Assembly (NCBI RefSeq): GCF_025960875.1
Contig: NZ_JAODLR010000027.1
Coordinates: 1 to 59,505 of the forward strand
DNA length: 59,505 nt
From: Crystallibacter permensis
GTDB taxonomy: Bacteria; Actinomycetota; Actinomycetes; Actinomycetales; Micrococcaceae
Direction of reading: 5' to 3'
Part shown: positions 42,601-49,973 of the stretch, in pieces
Layout: each line of letters begins with the position of its first letter
Numbering within the stretch: position 1 is the stretch's first letter
Translations under genes and position numbers: made by a program
The notes under the pieces: generated by a model
Seen by the model: only the letters and a program-made list of their open reading frames with translations
Databases searched by the model: none
Told to the model about the DNA's origin: nothing

Positions 42601-45600
42601 AGGTCGGAGCCTTCACCGCCAAGATCGCCCGCGAGGCCCGCTCCGCCGGTGTCACGCTGCTGCTGGCTACCCAGAAGCTGGTGCAGAAGGATCTTGACCA
42701 AATGCCGGGCGGCGCAACACTCAAGGATTTGGACCTGGACACCCTCCTTCCGGTCCCCGTCTCAATGCGCTTCCCCGAGGGTTGGGCGCGGAACCGTGAC
42801 CTGCAGGTCGGTGACCTCCTGTTCGCCGTTGACGGCAGCACCACTCCTATCGCCGGGTTCTCCCCGGTTATCGACCAGGAGTCGACGTGGGAGGTCATCT
42901 TCGACGACGGCCAGATCGTGCGGACCGGTGCCGGCCACCAGTGGACGGCTTCGAACGAAAGCAGCAGAAAATGGTGGGGACGGGTCGCGCGTGATCACGA
43001 CGGAAACCCGATGTGGCAGCAGCGCGCAGCCACAGCACGCTACCTTTCTGAAACCCTCCCAGTCGGCACTTGGGCCGATTTCGGACAGGTGGCCGAGATG
43101 GCCGGCCTCGACGAAAAGTACGTCCGCATGCTGTCAACGAAGTTCGGAACACCGGTCATGACCGACACGCCGTTCGGTCTGCAGGATGCCGACTGGGGCC
43201 TCCGTCGTGGGCTGCCGGGACGGCAGTACCTAGTGGATTCCACCTGTCTTGCCACGGTGGCTAGGGACAACAAGGTCAACTCCACTACAAACCTCGAACC
43301 CTTCGTTGGTACCCGGCTGACTGCACGCCAGATGCTTCAAGCGGCCACAGGCTCGAAACCGACTTCAACGCAGGCAGGAAACCTGGTTACGCGGCTTGGC
43401 GAAGCCGGAGTCCCGTGGGAGCAGGGCGAGCACGACCGGCTGGTGATCGACTCCGGGGAATTCTTCACCACGATGGCCGACCATTCTGCCCGCATGGCGC
43501 TCACCGGTGCGGACGGCGACGCTCCGTCATTGGAAAAGGTCGTAACCACCGAACAGATGGCGGCGACCCTCAAGTGCCGCAGGGGAGGCTCGAATTGGGC
43601 TGTTCGCCTCAGCGAACCCGCCGAACTGGCGCACGCCGACCTCCCGGTGGACCCTTACGTCCTGGGCGCGTGGCTGGGCGATGGGTCCACCGGAACTGGA
43701 ATCATCTGCGCAGGGAAAACGGAAGCTTGCACCGGAGCGGACGGCATCACCGATCAGGAGCACATGATCAGGCAGCTCACGGCCGCGGGATATGAGGGAC
43801 ACGCTCTGAAGTGCTCGGACCGCCTCATTGGAACGTACGGCCTTAGGGTCGCCCTCCGTGGCCTCGGGGTGCTCTATCGCAAGCACATCCCAGCCGACTA
43901 CCTGAGGGCTTCGGCGGCTCAGCGGCTCGCGTTGCTGCAGGGACTCATGGACACGGACGGCACGGTCGGGAAGGGCAAGCCCATTTTCACGCAAAAGAAC
44001 CGCGGGCTGGCACTACAGGTCCTGGAGCTCGCGCGATCCTTGGGCTTCAAGGCCACGGAGGCCCGGTATGACTCTTGGTACAAAGATGATGACGGGGAGC
44101 GGGTGATGAAAGGGAAGGTCACAGCCGTCGCTTTCCACGCCGGCGTCGAGGTGTTCCGGCTGCCTCGAAAAGCGGTGAAGCAGAAGCTAAATGCCAGCAG
44201 GCGGCTCCGGTACGTAGTTGACGTCCGTCGGGTAGATCCCGTCCAGACTAGGTGCATCGCGGTGGAGCACCCATCGCACCTGTTTCTGGTCGAGGGTTTC
44301 ATCCCGACGCACAACACCAACCTGTCACGGCTGATCGCTGGCAAGTCCACGCCGGGTGAGCGCATGTCCGCGCTGAAGGATGCGATGAATGCCCCGTCGC
44401 TGGGGGATTCGATTCCGCCGGGACGCGCAATCTTCGAGCCAGTCACCTCTGGCCCTGTGCTTATCCAGTGCTGGTACGACAAGAGAGAGCAGGAGGCACT
44501 GGCCGAGTACGTTGGACTCCATCGGAGCCCACTGGCTGAAGACGAGAAGCTCGATCTGAACGCCTACATGCGCAACAGGCCACGTCGGGACGATCCCGGC
44601 CAGCCGGAGGAGCCGGCGGTCATCGACTTGGGCGAGCTCGAACTGGATCTGGATGACCTGGAGCTCGACTGGTCGGATGAGGAAGCCGAAGACGCCGTGG
44701 AGGCCTCCGGCTCGCAGGCGCCCGAAACGGATGCCGGCCCGACTGAGCCGGCGGCCCAGGACCAGCCTGCGGAACCGCTGGAAGCGGACGAGGAAGCAGT
44801 GCCCGCGCCAGTCCGGGACGACCGGTACACGGCAGCGCTCCTTGACGTCGACGGGGTGATCATGCCGTTCGTCCACCGTGAGGGCATGATCTCGCTCAAT
44901 GTCCCCGGCCACGGCACCCTCTCCTACCGTCCGGAGGTGGTCCGCACCCTCTCCGCGCTGCCGGTCCGCCAGGCGTGGCTGACCAGCTGGGGCGAAGACG
45001 CTCCCCGGCATCTCGGCCCGATGTTCCCCTACGCCGGCGAGGTGCTGGATGCCGCGACCGAGGACTACGGCTGGTGGAAGATCGATGCCCTGGCCGCGTG
45101 GCTGGATGCCAACCCGCAGGTGAAGCGGGTGGTGTGGGCGGACGACGAGCTCGCCGGCGAAGACTATGCCCTGGGCCTGCCCTTCCGGGAACTGGCCGGA
45201 GACATGCTCGCAGACCGCGGGGTTGAGGCATTGCTCGTGGTCCCGGATGCGAATGTCGGTTTGACGGCTGCCGACCTGCAGCAGATTGCCGCCTTCGCCG
45301 ACGGTGAGGCCACGATTGCAGTGCCCGTTTCAGCTGCCCCAGCCGTAGTGGAAGAGCCCATAGCAGTCCCGGAGCCGCTGCCATGGGAAGAAGAGGCCCC
45401 TGTCGCGGACCCTTGGAATGAGCCCGCGGCCGCACCCTCCCTGTTCCAAGATGCGGCCCCATCCCGGCCTGCACGCCCGGACGACGATGATCCATTCGCC
45501 TGGGATGGCCCGGCTCGGCGGACTGCCACCGACGAGGACCCCTTCGCCATGGACATTCCGCTCCGGCGCAGCCGCGTCCCGGACGACGACCCGTTCGCCT

Positions 45601-45602
45601 GA
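39669..45602 (+). CDS. FtsK/TraB-like DNA translocase with intein and C-terminal HAD domain
   Basis: The largest gene of the window, 1977 residues before splicing (1447 after). N-terminal membrane part about 1-230 with five or six TM helices; long soluble region; ATPase with Walker A GGSGSGKSV (about 846-854), Walker B HIVIVLDEF (about 936-944), ATQKL and, after the intein, TNLSRLIAGK. The intein covers residues 1020-1549. A Glu/Asp linker follows, then a HAD domain about 1718-1870 (LDVDGV, LTSW, WADDE). The tail repeats DDDPFA three times. ATG 39669 follows AAGGAAGG. Likely the motor of conjugal transfer of this element; no relaxase seen. Confidence 0.85.
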   Translation: MAARAQAPQKPVTLPLIALTIAAAGAAIWYGYPGLALVWAGLTAAGITYPPAQFTGKKDKRGYATPADASELPAMNRYRFWEDVKYKLMLPNADWLPGWPVRLSWLAALWAGAAASLIPVTDEYTTGWGQWVNAAAAYVIVAQLTASRRRTCVYGDESPGARTDTLIRLFKERTAAMAGMAGGGAALGIFLAVAATIFEPLYGRIVPIPVWALWLLLPVGGILLVISRTWIDAALEHWKVVVEARAEWENRWPQLKIDPAPRLIDRQQVGPATVDTFEAPASMGAGQFWTMDAKITPTVGGNSQVYVLDVPDSDANGQPVAGSRSPLKFDIAVWPADQIPSVTDPTVPKEQVALYVRCALAKACDAGAMAPRYIFDDIHLLTEPAAPAAEPVKTSIEGQIVAYGEDLNADGIPDGQQGSEGSPAVWALTWHNHDTAGAVSFRTNASGAMAGIIQAQVLVDHRARGGSGVAYFGAIGDPAVRFDPNSGVTEDALHAIAEEDKWNRHWGEVVGSMVNPPIAQIPTGATETLRNGVAVHRMAFVTRQGMDPMEFMKYENKMPTVLNAAPFVTLTGWPGTGQRPGERHSQALAVYWSDESVPANPDTLPGTRGSEAAKWVLSGRVNQAFTAARLPRPEIARALCLTKEDSRKHIWKIDLRLYGGVTLAEVRGAAQKIKQHWASEWLRVTAAADGCTIYVGANPSKVKLANPRYEKDLHALDWEQAFLDAKISGIGGLMPKLVNVDHMPMNPQVKILTFDLTGTGLDFAAMKEVRARLESTSGNSFVDIRRVKNDAQKIQILASEVNPMPEHAPYDYEAIDGSKGIPFATGVEGEPVEFSIKDHIHQMVVGGSGSGKSVILQAYITGALRRGCDVYIADPTKGAADFTFAEPYAKAFCKDLLETGAMMKGVYDEVKRRVKLNSTYGVGSYRDLPEDVRPAHIVIVLDEFTSLIAPDAVAKPSDDPEVEAEREMALAINASKAEVGAFTAKIAREARSAGVTLLLATQKLVQKDLDQMPGGATLKDLDLDTLLPVPVSMRFPEGWARNRDLQVGDLLFAVDGSTTPIAGFSPVIDQESTWEVIFDDGQIVRTGAGHQWTASNESSRKWWGRVARDHDGNPMWQQRAATARYLSETLPVGTWADFGQVAEMAGLDEKYVRMLSTKFGTPVMTDTPFGLQDADWGLRRGLPGRQYLVDSTCLATVARDNKVNSTTNLEPFVGTRLTARQMLQAATGSKPTSTQAGNLVTRLGEAGVPWEQGEHDRLVIDSGEFFTTMADHSARMALTGADGDAPSLEKVVTTEQMAATLKCRRGGSNWAVRLSEPAELAHADLPVDPYVLGAWLGDGSTGTGIICAGKTEACTGADGITDQEHMIRQLTAAGYEGHALKCSDRLIGTYGLRVALRGLGVLYRKHIPADYLRASAAQRLALLQGLMDTDGTVGKGKPIFTQKNRGLALQVLELARSLGFKATEARYDSWYKDDDGERVMKGKVTAVAFHAGVEVFRLPRKAVKQKLNASRRLRYVVDVRRVDPVQTRCIAVEHPSHLFLVEGFIPTHNTNLSRLIAGKSTPGERMSALKDAMNAPSLGDSIPPGRAIFEPVTSGPVLIQCWYDKREQEALAEYVGLHRSPLAEDEKLDLNAYMRNRPRRDDPGQPEEPAVIDLGELELDLDDLELDWSDEEAEDAVEASGSQAPETDAGPTEPAAQDQPAEPLEADEEAVPAPVRDDRYTAALLDVDGVIMPFVHREGMISLNVPGHGTLSYRPEVVRTLSALPVRQAWLTSWGEDAPRHLGPMFPYAGEVLDAATEDYGWWKIDALAAWLDANPQVKRVVWADDELAGEDYALGLPFRELAGDMLADRGVEALLVVPDANVGLTAADLQQIAAFADGEATIAVPVSAAPAVVEEPIAVPEPLPWEEEAPVADPWNEPAAAPSLFQDAAPSRPARPDDDDPFAWDGPARRTATDEDPFAMDIPLRRSRVPDDDPFA
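42726..44315 (+). other. class 3 intein with LAGLIDADG homing endonuclease in the FtsK-like gene
   Basis: A 530-residue insertion between Lys1019 and Thr1550, in frame. It starts DLDLDT rather than with Cys or Ser, the class 3 feature. Block B has GAGHQWTAS (Trp). LAGLIDADG motifs LGAWLGDGS (about residue 1332) and LLQGLMDTDG (about 1423) mark the homing endonuclease. Block F has RCIAVEHPSHLFLVEGFI (Cys), and the end is PTHN followed by Thr. The W, C and T of the class 3 set are all present. Removal gives GGATLK-TNLSRLIAGK, the normal FtsK sequence. Confidence 0.82.
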
Positions 45603-45615
45603 ACGGAGAATGACA

Positions 45616-45645
45616 AAGGCACCCCTCCGGTTGGAAGGGTGCCTT
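45616..45645. terminator. terminator after the FtsK-like gene
   Basis: AAGGCACCC (45616-45624) pairs perfectly with GGGTGCCTT (45637-45645), 12-nt loop. It lies between two convergent genes and can serve both. Confidence 0.75.
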
Positions 45646-45661
45646 CGTCGTTCGTGGTCGG

Positions 45662-45871
45662 TCAGGAAGCGGCGGCCTGGGCAACACGGACGAGCTGCCG
45701 CAGCTCGTCAGGGCCGAGTTCGATTCTGACGGAGCCTTCCCCGTCGTCGACGATGATCTCCAGGCTGCTGTGCGTCGGCCCGTTGGGGCGGTCGGAAGGT
45801 CCAAGCGCCTTCACCCGGAGCTCGCGGTCTTCGGTGTCGACGTCGAACCGGTCAAGGATGGTGCGTGCCAT
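45662..45871 (-). CDS. small acidic protein, unknown
   Basis: 69 residues, acidic, with alternating charged/hydrophobic beta-type sequence (SSLEIIVDDGEGSVRIEL) and a final helix (DELRQLVRVAQAAAS). Its ATG follows the upstream gene's TGA directly (TGATATG), so the two are coupled. No family recognised. Confidence 0.65.
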   Translation of the reverse strand: MARTILDRFDVDTEDRELRVKALGPSDRPNGPTHSSLEIIVDDGEGSVRIELGPDELRQLVRVAQAAAS

Positions 45872-45872
45872 A

Positions 45873-46136
45873 TCAGAGGAGCCCTTCCAGGGTGTCGGGG
45901 ACGGTGAAGGTTTCCACGGCTCCCTGCCGGTTGGCGGCCAGCTGCTCCACCTGCTTGATGGCTGCGGGCAGCGCGGCCCAGACGATCGGGGTCATCTGGC
46001 TCAGCAGGCGCTCCTGCACGACCTTCGGCAGCGAGTCGAACGGCTCCATGCCTTCGGTGCGCTCACAGTAGGCGGTGGCGGCTTCCTGCATGATCGGGGT
46101 CAGGTTCAGCTCTTCGCGGGTAATCATGGCGGACAT
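45873..46136 (-). CDS. small helical protein, unknown
   Basis: 87 residues, starting MSAMITREELNLTPIMQEAA. Mostly helical, with no motif. ATG 46136 is preceded by the CCGCACACAT element rather than a ribosome site, as at three other genes of this module. Co-transcribed with the gene at 45662-45871. Confidence 0.65.
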   Translation of the reverse strand: MSAMITREELNLTPIMQEAATAYCERTEGMEPFDSLPKVVQERLLSQMTPIVWAALPAAIKQVEQLAANRQGAVETFTVPDTLEGLL

Positions 46137-46151
46137 GTGTGCGGAGCCTGG
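46134..46151 (-). promoter_or_regulatory. CCGCACACAT element, copy 1
   Basis: Read on the minus strand: CCAGGCTCCGCACACATG, whose ATG is the start of the gene at 45873-46136. One of four copies at gene starts in this module. Confidence 0.45.
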
Positions 46152-46329
46152 CGGAACCCTGCTCCTCCCGCTCGTCGCCCAGGGCGAAAGCAAGCCGCTA
46201 CAAGGCCCTCAGAGCCGCCCAGAAGACTTTTACGGGTTTCCGGGCCTGAGAGTGCTTTAGGGCCGCAGAAGGGCCGCTGGCGCCTTTCCTGCGGGGTGAA
46301 ACGTGGAAACCGTCAATCCGCAGCTGCGG

Positions 46330-46503
46330 TTAGGGAGTGTTTTCCCGAAAAAAGGCCTCTGCCTCGGCGTCGGTGACCTCGGAGGTGATGATGGCCCAGA
46401 CCATGTAGCCGGGAATCATGTATTTACGGCCCAGGTCTTCGAGCCGCCAGCCCTGCGACCGCATCCTGACCAGTTCATTCCGGTCGGGCAACTCTCTCGC
46501 CAT
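46330..46503 (-). CDS. small HTH-like protein
   Basis: 57 residues. A helix-turn-helix-like centre (NELVRMRSQGWRLEDLGRKY) with the RSQGWxLxxLGxxY pattern of small DNA-binding proteins. ATG 46503 has GGAGGGG 7 nt upstream, a strong start. The upstream frame extension to 46695 is ignored. It could regulate the module. Confidence 0.6.
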   Translation of the reverse strand: MARELPDRNELVRMRSQGWRLEDLGRKYMIPGYMVWAIITSEVTDAEAEAFFRENTP

Positions 46504-46578
46504 GCCGTTCCCCTCCCGCCCCAACCCTGTCGGGGCGAGTCTAGCCACGGGGTAGGACAGAACGGTTAAGACAGCAGA

Positions 46579-46612
46579 CCCTCCAATACTGTTGGGGGGT
46601 CGCATTGGAGGG
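46579..46612. terminator. hairpin with CCCTCCAAT arms
   Basis: CCCTCCAAT (46579-46587) pairs perfectly with 46604-46612; the 16-nt loop contains a run of six G. Could be a terminator or a protein-binding site. Confidence 0.5.
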
Positions 46613-46655
46613 CCTGCCGGATCCCTGGGGGATCTTGAAACGATGCTATCAGCGA

Positions 46656-46686
46656 GTTTCCGGGCTCTTTTACAGACCCCGGAAAC
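46656..46686 (-). terminator. terminator after the RecB-like gene
   Basis: GTTTCCGGG (46656-46664) pairs with CCCGGAAAC (46678-46686), just after the 46699 gene end on the minus strand. Loop CTCTTTTACAGAC. Confidence 0.6.
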
Positions 46687-46698
46687 CCGTGACAAAGC

Positions 46699-48261
46699 TC
46701 ACAACGACAGCAGCCAGTCCCGCAGCTGGAGCGTGGATTCGCAGTCGTCGAGGTTGTACGCCAGGATCGAGCCGAGGACCTCCTCCGCTGCAGCGGTGTC
46801 ACCGGCGGCGGCCGCGTCCGCGTAGGCCGAGTACGCGGTGATCGAATCCACCGCGTTCGCGACGCCTTCACGCACGGCGGGCCGGTAGAGCGGTTCGAGC
46901 TTCTTGATGCTCAGCGACTTCTCCGAGATCCGGATGGACCGCGAGACGACCGGGCGCAGGTCCACAAGCACCTCGGCGTTCAGCTCCTCCACCTCGTCGG
47001 CGAAAATCCCGTGCCGGGCGGCCAGCTGGGTCAAGGCGTTCTTCTCGTAATGGGCGTAGTGGTAGATGTGCATCTCCGGCCGGGCCTTCCGGCGGGCGGC
47101 GACCAGCTCGATGAAGTCCGTGAACGCCTTGCGCTCCTGTTCCCGGTCATGAGCGGTCAGCGGGTGGAACACCGGGGCTGCGTCCGGGTTGGCCAGCGGG
47201 CGGGCCAGCAGGCCGAAGAGGTACTCCAGCCCCCAGGTGCCGTCCGAGGGTTCGAGCCGGTTCGGGTCGCCCTCGAAGTCGAAGAAAATGTCCCCCGGGT
47301 CCGGTGCGGGCAGCTCCTCCAAGGCGGTCCGGTCGACGACCCGGTAGCGCACTCCCCCGGTCTCGCCGTCGAAGCCGCCGGTGCCGGCCTGAAGCCGGGC
47401 CTGGTCCTGCAGGCCAGCCAGCTTCGCATCGGGTTCGTCCAGAGCGGCGGTGGCCAGCCCGGTCACGGTCGTGATGCCCTGGCTGCGCAGCAGCGTCCGG
47501 TACTTCTTCGCGCCGGGCATGCCGGCCACGAGCAGCAGGTCATCGGCGGCCGCGGCGGCCTCCTGGCATTCCGGGCAGGTGGAGAGCCGGCAGGCGCCGT
47601 CGCCTTTCGGGTCCCAGGCCGCGGGTGCGCCGGTGGCCAGATGCTCGGCCAGGGCTCCCGTGATCCGGTCGCGGACCGCCCGGAACTTCGGCAGGACCTT
47701 CTCCAGCTCGGCCTCCGCCGGGGTGCCGTCGCGCAGGATGACTCGAGCGTACGGGTGCACGGGGACGCCGGCGGCCAGTAGCTGGTCGGCGTAGGCAGCC
47801 AGCTGGATCAGGTACTCGGGCTTGATCTTGGAGGCCAGCTTGGTGTCGTTGACCGACCAGGCCCCGGAGTCCTCGCGGACCAGGAAGTCCGCCTTGCCGT
47901 GGAAGGACCCGTCGAAGAAGGAGCCCTGGTAAACGACGTCGGCACCGGAGGACAGGGCGGCCATGGTGTCGTTGTGGCCCTGTTCGAGCTGCTCGCGGGA
48001 GAAGGCGCCTTCCGTCGTGGTCACGGCGGCTACCTCGCGGTCAGCGGCGAAACCTTCCAGCACCCGGTACTCGTGGGCGAGCCCGCGGTCGCGCAGCAGA
48101 TCCAGCATCTCCTGGTCCTTGCGTGCCGGCGGCAGGGCCAGGCCGGTGCGCACGTCGAGGCGGCGCTTCAGGGCGAACAGGCAGGCGGAGCCGGCCGCAA
48201 GATCCGAGGCGGAGACGACCAGTCCGGTCGGGTTATCGGAGTCGGGTGGAAGGAAAAACAC
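46699..48261 (-). CDS. RecB-like nuclease (TM0106-type), without helicase part
   Basis: A 520-residue protein. The start FFLPPDSDNPTG and ASDLAAGSACLFALKRRLD fit TM0106-type RecB-like nucleases. Further in there is a PD-(D/E)xK core (about 120-150; GKADFLVRE...WSVNDTKLA, Asp and DTK), a Cys cluster (about 245-255; CRLSTCPEC) and an RNase-H-like exonuclease region (about 320-510; FFDFEGDP, YHYAHYEK, YNLDDC). Full-length relatives are about 1100 residues and continue with a helicase; this one stops after LLSL, so it lacks that part. GTG 48261 has AGGAGG at 9-10 nt. Confidence 0.78.
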   Translation of the reverse strand: MFFLPPDSDNPTGLVVSASDLAAGSACLFALKRRLDVRTGLALPPARKDQEMLDLLRDRGLAHEYRVLEGFAADREVAAVTTTEGAFSREQLEQGHNDTMAALSSGADVVYQGSFFDGSFHGKADFLVREDSGAWSVNDTKLASKIKPEYLIQLAAYADQLLAAGVPVHPYARVILRDGTPAEAELEKVLPKFRAVRDRITGALAEHLATGAPAAWDPKGDGACRLSTCPECQEAAAAADDLLLVAGMPGAKKYRTLLRSQGITTVTGLATAALDEPDAKLAGLQDQARLQAGTGGFDGETGGVRYRVVDRTALEELPAPDPGDIFFDFEGDPNRLEPSDGTWGLEYLFGLLARPLANPDAAPVFHPLTAHDREQERKAFTDFIELVAARRKARPEMHIYHYAHYEKNALTQLAARHGIFADEVEELNAEVLVDLRPVVSRSIRISEKSLSIKKLEPLYRPAVREGVANAVDSITAYSAYADAAAAGDTAAAEEVLGSILAYNLDDCESTLQLRDWLLSL

Positions 48262-48326
48262 GGGGCAGGACCTCCTGGGCAGTGCCGGATCAGAACTTCT
48301 GACCTGGAACATGCGCAGACCGCTGC

Positions 48327-48343
48327 CCGGTTCCGCACACATG
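48327..48343 (+). promoter_or_regulatory. CCGCACACAT element, copy 2
   Basis: CCGGTTCCGCACACATG, 17 nt before the start of the membrane protein at 48360. On the opposite strand the same sequence starts an ATG in frame with the RecB-like gene. Confidence 0.45.
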
Positions 48344-48359
48344 GGCCGAAAGAACCTCG

Positions 48360-49097
48360 ATGGAAAGGAACTCCTTGTCCCGCCAGACCGAATATCTGCT
48401 CGCCGACGGATCGCCCCGCTACGGTGTCCGTACCGATGACGCCCCGACGCCTGCTGTCTCAAAACCGGTGACCGGAAAGCTGCCGGCCGAGGTTGCTGCG
48501 GGCCTGCACCGCCAGCAGCTGGCCATGGCAGCGGCCCTGCGCACCGTCCGGTTCCGTTCCGAGGATGCCGAAGGTCTGGTCGCCAAGCTGCGCTCGGAGC
48601 ATCCCGCGGAACACGTCGAGGCCCTGAAGGCGGCCGTGGATCACCTTGGGACGCCGCGGAAGTGGGCCCGGGCATCCCTGTACCGGTTCACCGAGCAGGT
48701 CACCGACTCCCTCATGGACTCCCCCGCTGGGGTATCGCGCTTCCTGATTCCTGCGGTGGCTGCGGTGCTGTTCCTGCTCGGGATTCCGGCACTGGCTATC
48801 GGCCTGCCGCTGGCGGGCTACGAGCTCTCCCTCACCCTGCCGGTCCTGGCCGTGTACTTTTTCGGCGGTGCACGCTTCGTCGGCAGCATGATGGCCAAGG
48901 CCCGCTACCCGGAGCGGTTCAAGCTCAACCGGTACCTGGCCGAAGACCTGTACCTGGACGTCGTCGACGCGACCCTGGTGCGCATCCTGCAGGACAAGGG
49001 CACCGAGATTGACCCGGTCACGGAGCGGATGGCTAACCGCGGCTGGCGGGACATCCAGGCCGTCGCCGCCAAGGTCGAGGAGATCTACTCGCTCTAG
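48360..49097 (+). CDS. membrane protein of the transfer module
   Basis: 245 residues with a cytosolic helical N-terminus (about 40-115), two hydrophobic helices (about 127-147 and 153-172) and a helical C-terminus. ATG 48360 has no clear ribosome site; TTG 48375, with AAAGGA in front, is an alternative. No family recognised. A strong terminator follows. Confidence 0.65.
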   Translation: MERNSLSRQTEYLLADGSPRYGVRTDDAPTPAVSKPVTGKLPAEVAAGLHRQQLAMAAALRTVRFRSEDAEGLVAKLRSEHPAEHVEALKAAVDHLGTPRKWARASLYRFTEQVTDSLMDSPAGVSRFLIPAVAAVLFLLGIPALAIGLPLAGYELSLTLPVLAVYFFGGARFVGSMMAKARYPERFKLNRYLAEDLYLDVVDATLVRILQDKGTEIDPVTERMANRGWRDIQAVAAKVEEIYSL

Positions 49098-49104
49098 CCT
49101 CCCG

Positions 49105-49151
49105 ACACAACGAAGCCCCCGCCCGAAAAACTCTGGGCGGGGGCTACTTTG
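49105..49151. terminator. strong bidirectional terminator
   Basis: AGCCCCCGCCC (49114-49124) pairs with 49135-49145. Outer ACACAA/TTGTGT can extend the stem. T-run TACTTT follows on the plus strand. It serves the gene at 48360 and the convergent YccA-like gene. Confidence 0.82.
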
Positions 49152-49164
49152 TGTCCGGCAGCGG

Positions 49165-49890
49165 TCAGTCTTCGCCGCGCAGCAGCGCGATCAGCCGAAG
49201 CATTTCCACATACATCCACACGATGGTCATCAGCAGGCCGGCTGCCAGCTTCCAGCCGGCGGACTCCGGGGCTCCGGCCTTCACCGCGTCCTCGACCTCG
49301 GTCAGGTCCAGGATCAGACACATCGAGGCCATCAGCACCGCGAGCAGCCCGATCGGCACACCCCAGGGGATGCCGGTGCCGGGAATCGCGGCGCCGTGCA
49401 GGCCGAACATCGTGTCGGTGACACCGGCGAACATCAGGGCGATGTTCAGCAGGCCGAAGAGCAGGTAGCCGCCCATAGCGACCAGCAGGAACACGAGTAC
49501 CTTGCCCTGGACCCGGACGCCCTTCTTGCGGAACAGCCAGAAGGTAACCGCCGAGGTGGCGAACACCGCCAGGACCGCCTGCATGGCGATGCCGGGCCAG
49601 CGGGTTTCCAGGGCGGCCGAGATGGCGCCGAGGAACATGCCCTCAAACGCGGCGTAGCTGAGCACCAGGCCGGGGCCGACGTCGCGTTTGAACACGACAA
49701 CCAGGCCGAGGATGAAGCCGCCGATGATTCCCGGGACGTAGAGGATCGGGAACTGCCAGGAAACGGCTGCGACCAGGACGGCCACACCGAACGCGGCCAA
49801 CGTCTTGCGCATGACGCTGTCGTAGGTGGCGGGAGCGAAGCCGCCCGCGTAACGGGGCAGCCGGTCGAGCACGGGGTTTTTCAGTGCCAA
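49165..49890 (-). CDS. Bax inhibitor-1/YccA-family membrane protein
   Basis: A 241-residue protein with seven TM helices. The start NPVLDRLPRYAGG is typical of the actinobacterial BI-1/YccA group, and the C-terminal YVEMLRLIALLRGED resembles the family end. BI-1 proteins are pH-sensitive ion channels that interact with membrane proteases such as FtsH. TTG 49890 has AAAGGA 6 nt upstream. Why one sits in a transfer module is not clear. Confidence 0.82.
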   Translation of the reverse strand: MALKNPVLDRLPRYAGGFAPATYDSVMRKTLAAFGVAVLVAAVSWQFPILYVPGIIGGFILGLVVVFKRDVGPGLVLSYAAFEGMFLGAISAALETRWPGIAMQAVLAVFATSAVTFWLFRKKGVRVQGKVLVFLLVAMGGYLLFGLLNIALMFAGVTDTMFGLHGAAIPGTGIPWGVPIGLLAVLMASMCLILDLTEVEDAVKAGAPESAGWKLAAGLLMTIVWMYVEMLRLIALLRGED

Positions 49891-49973
49891 CAGGATTCCT
49901 TTCTGTTGGCAGCTCCTATGCAGGTTCGCACGGGATCGGCTGCAGGCGGATGGCCAGCGCTCAGATCGAGCTA

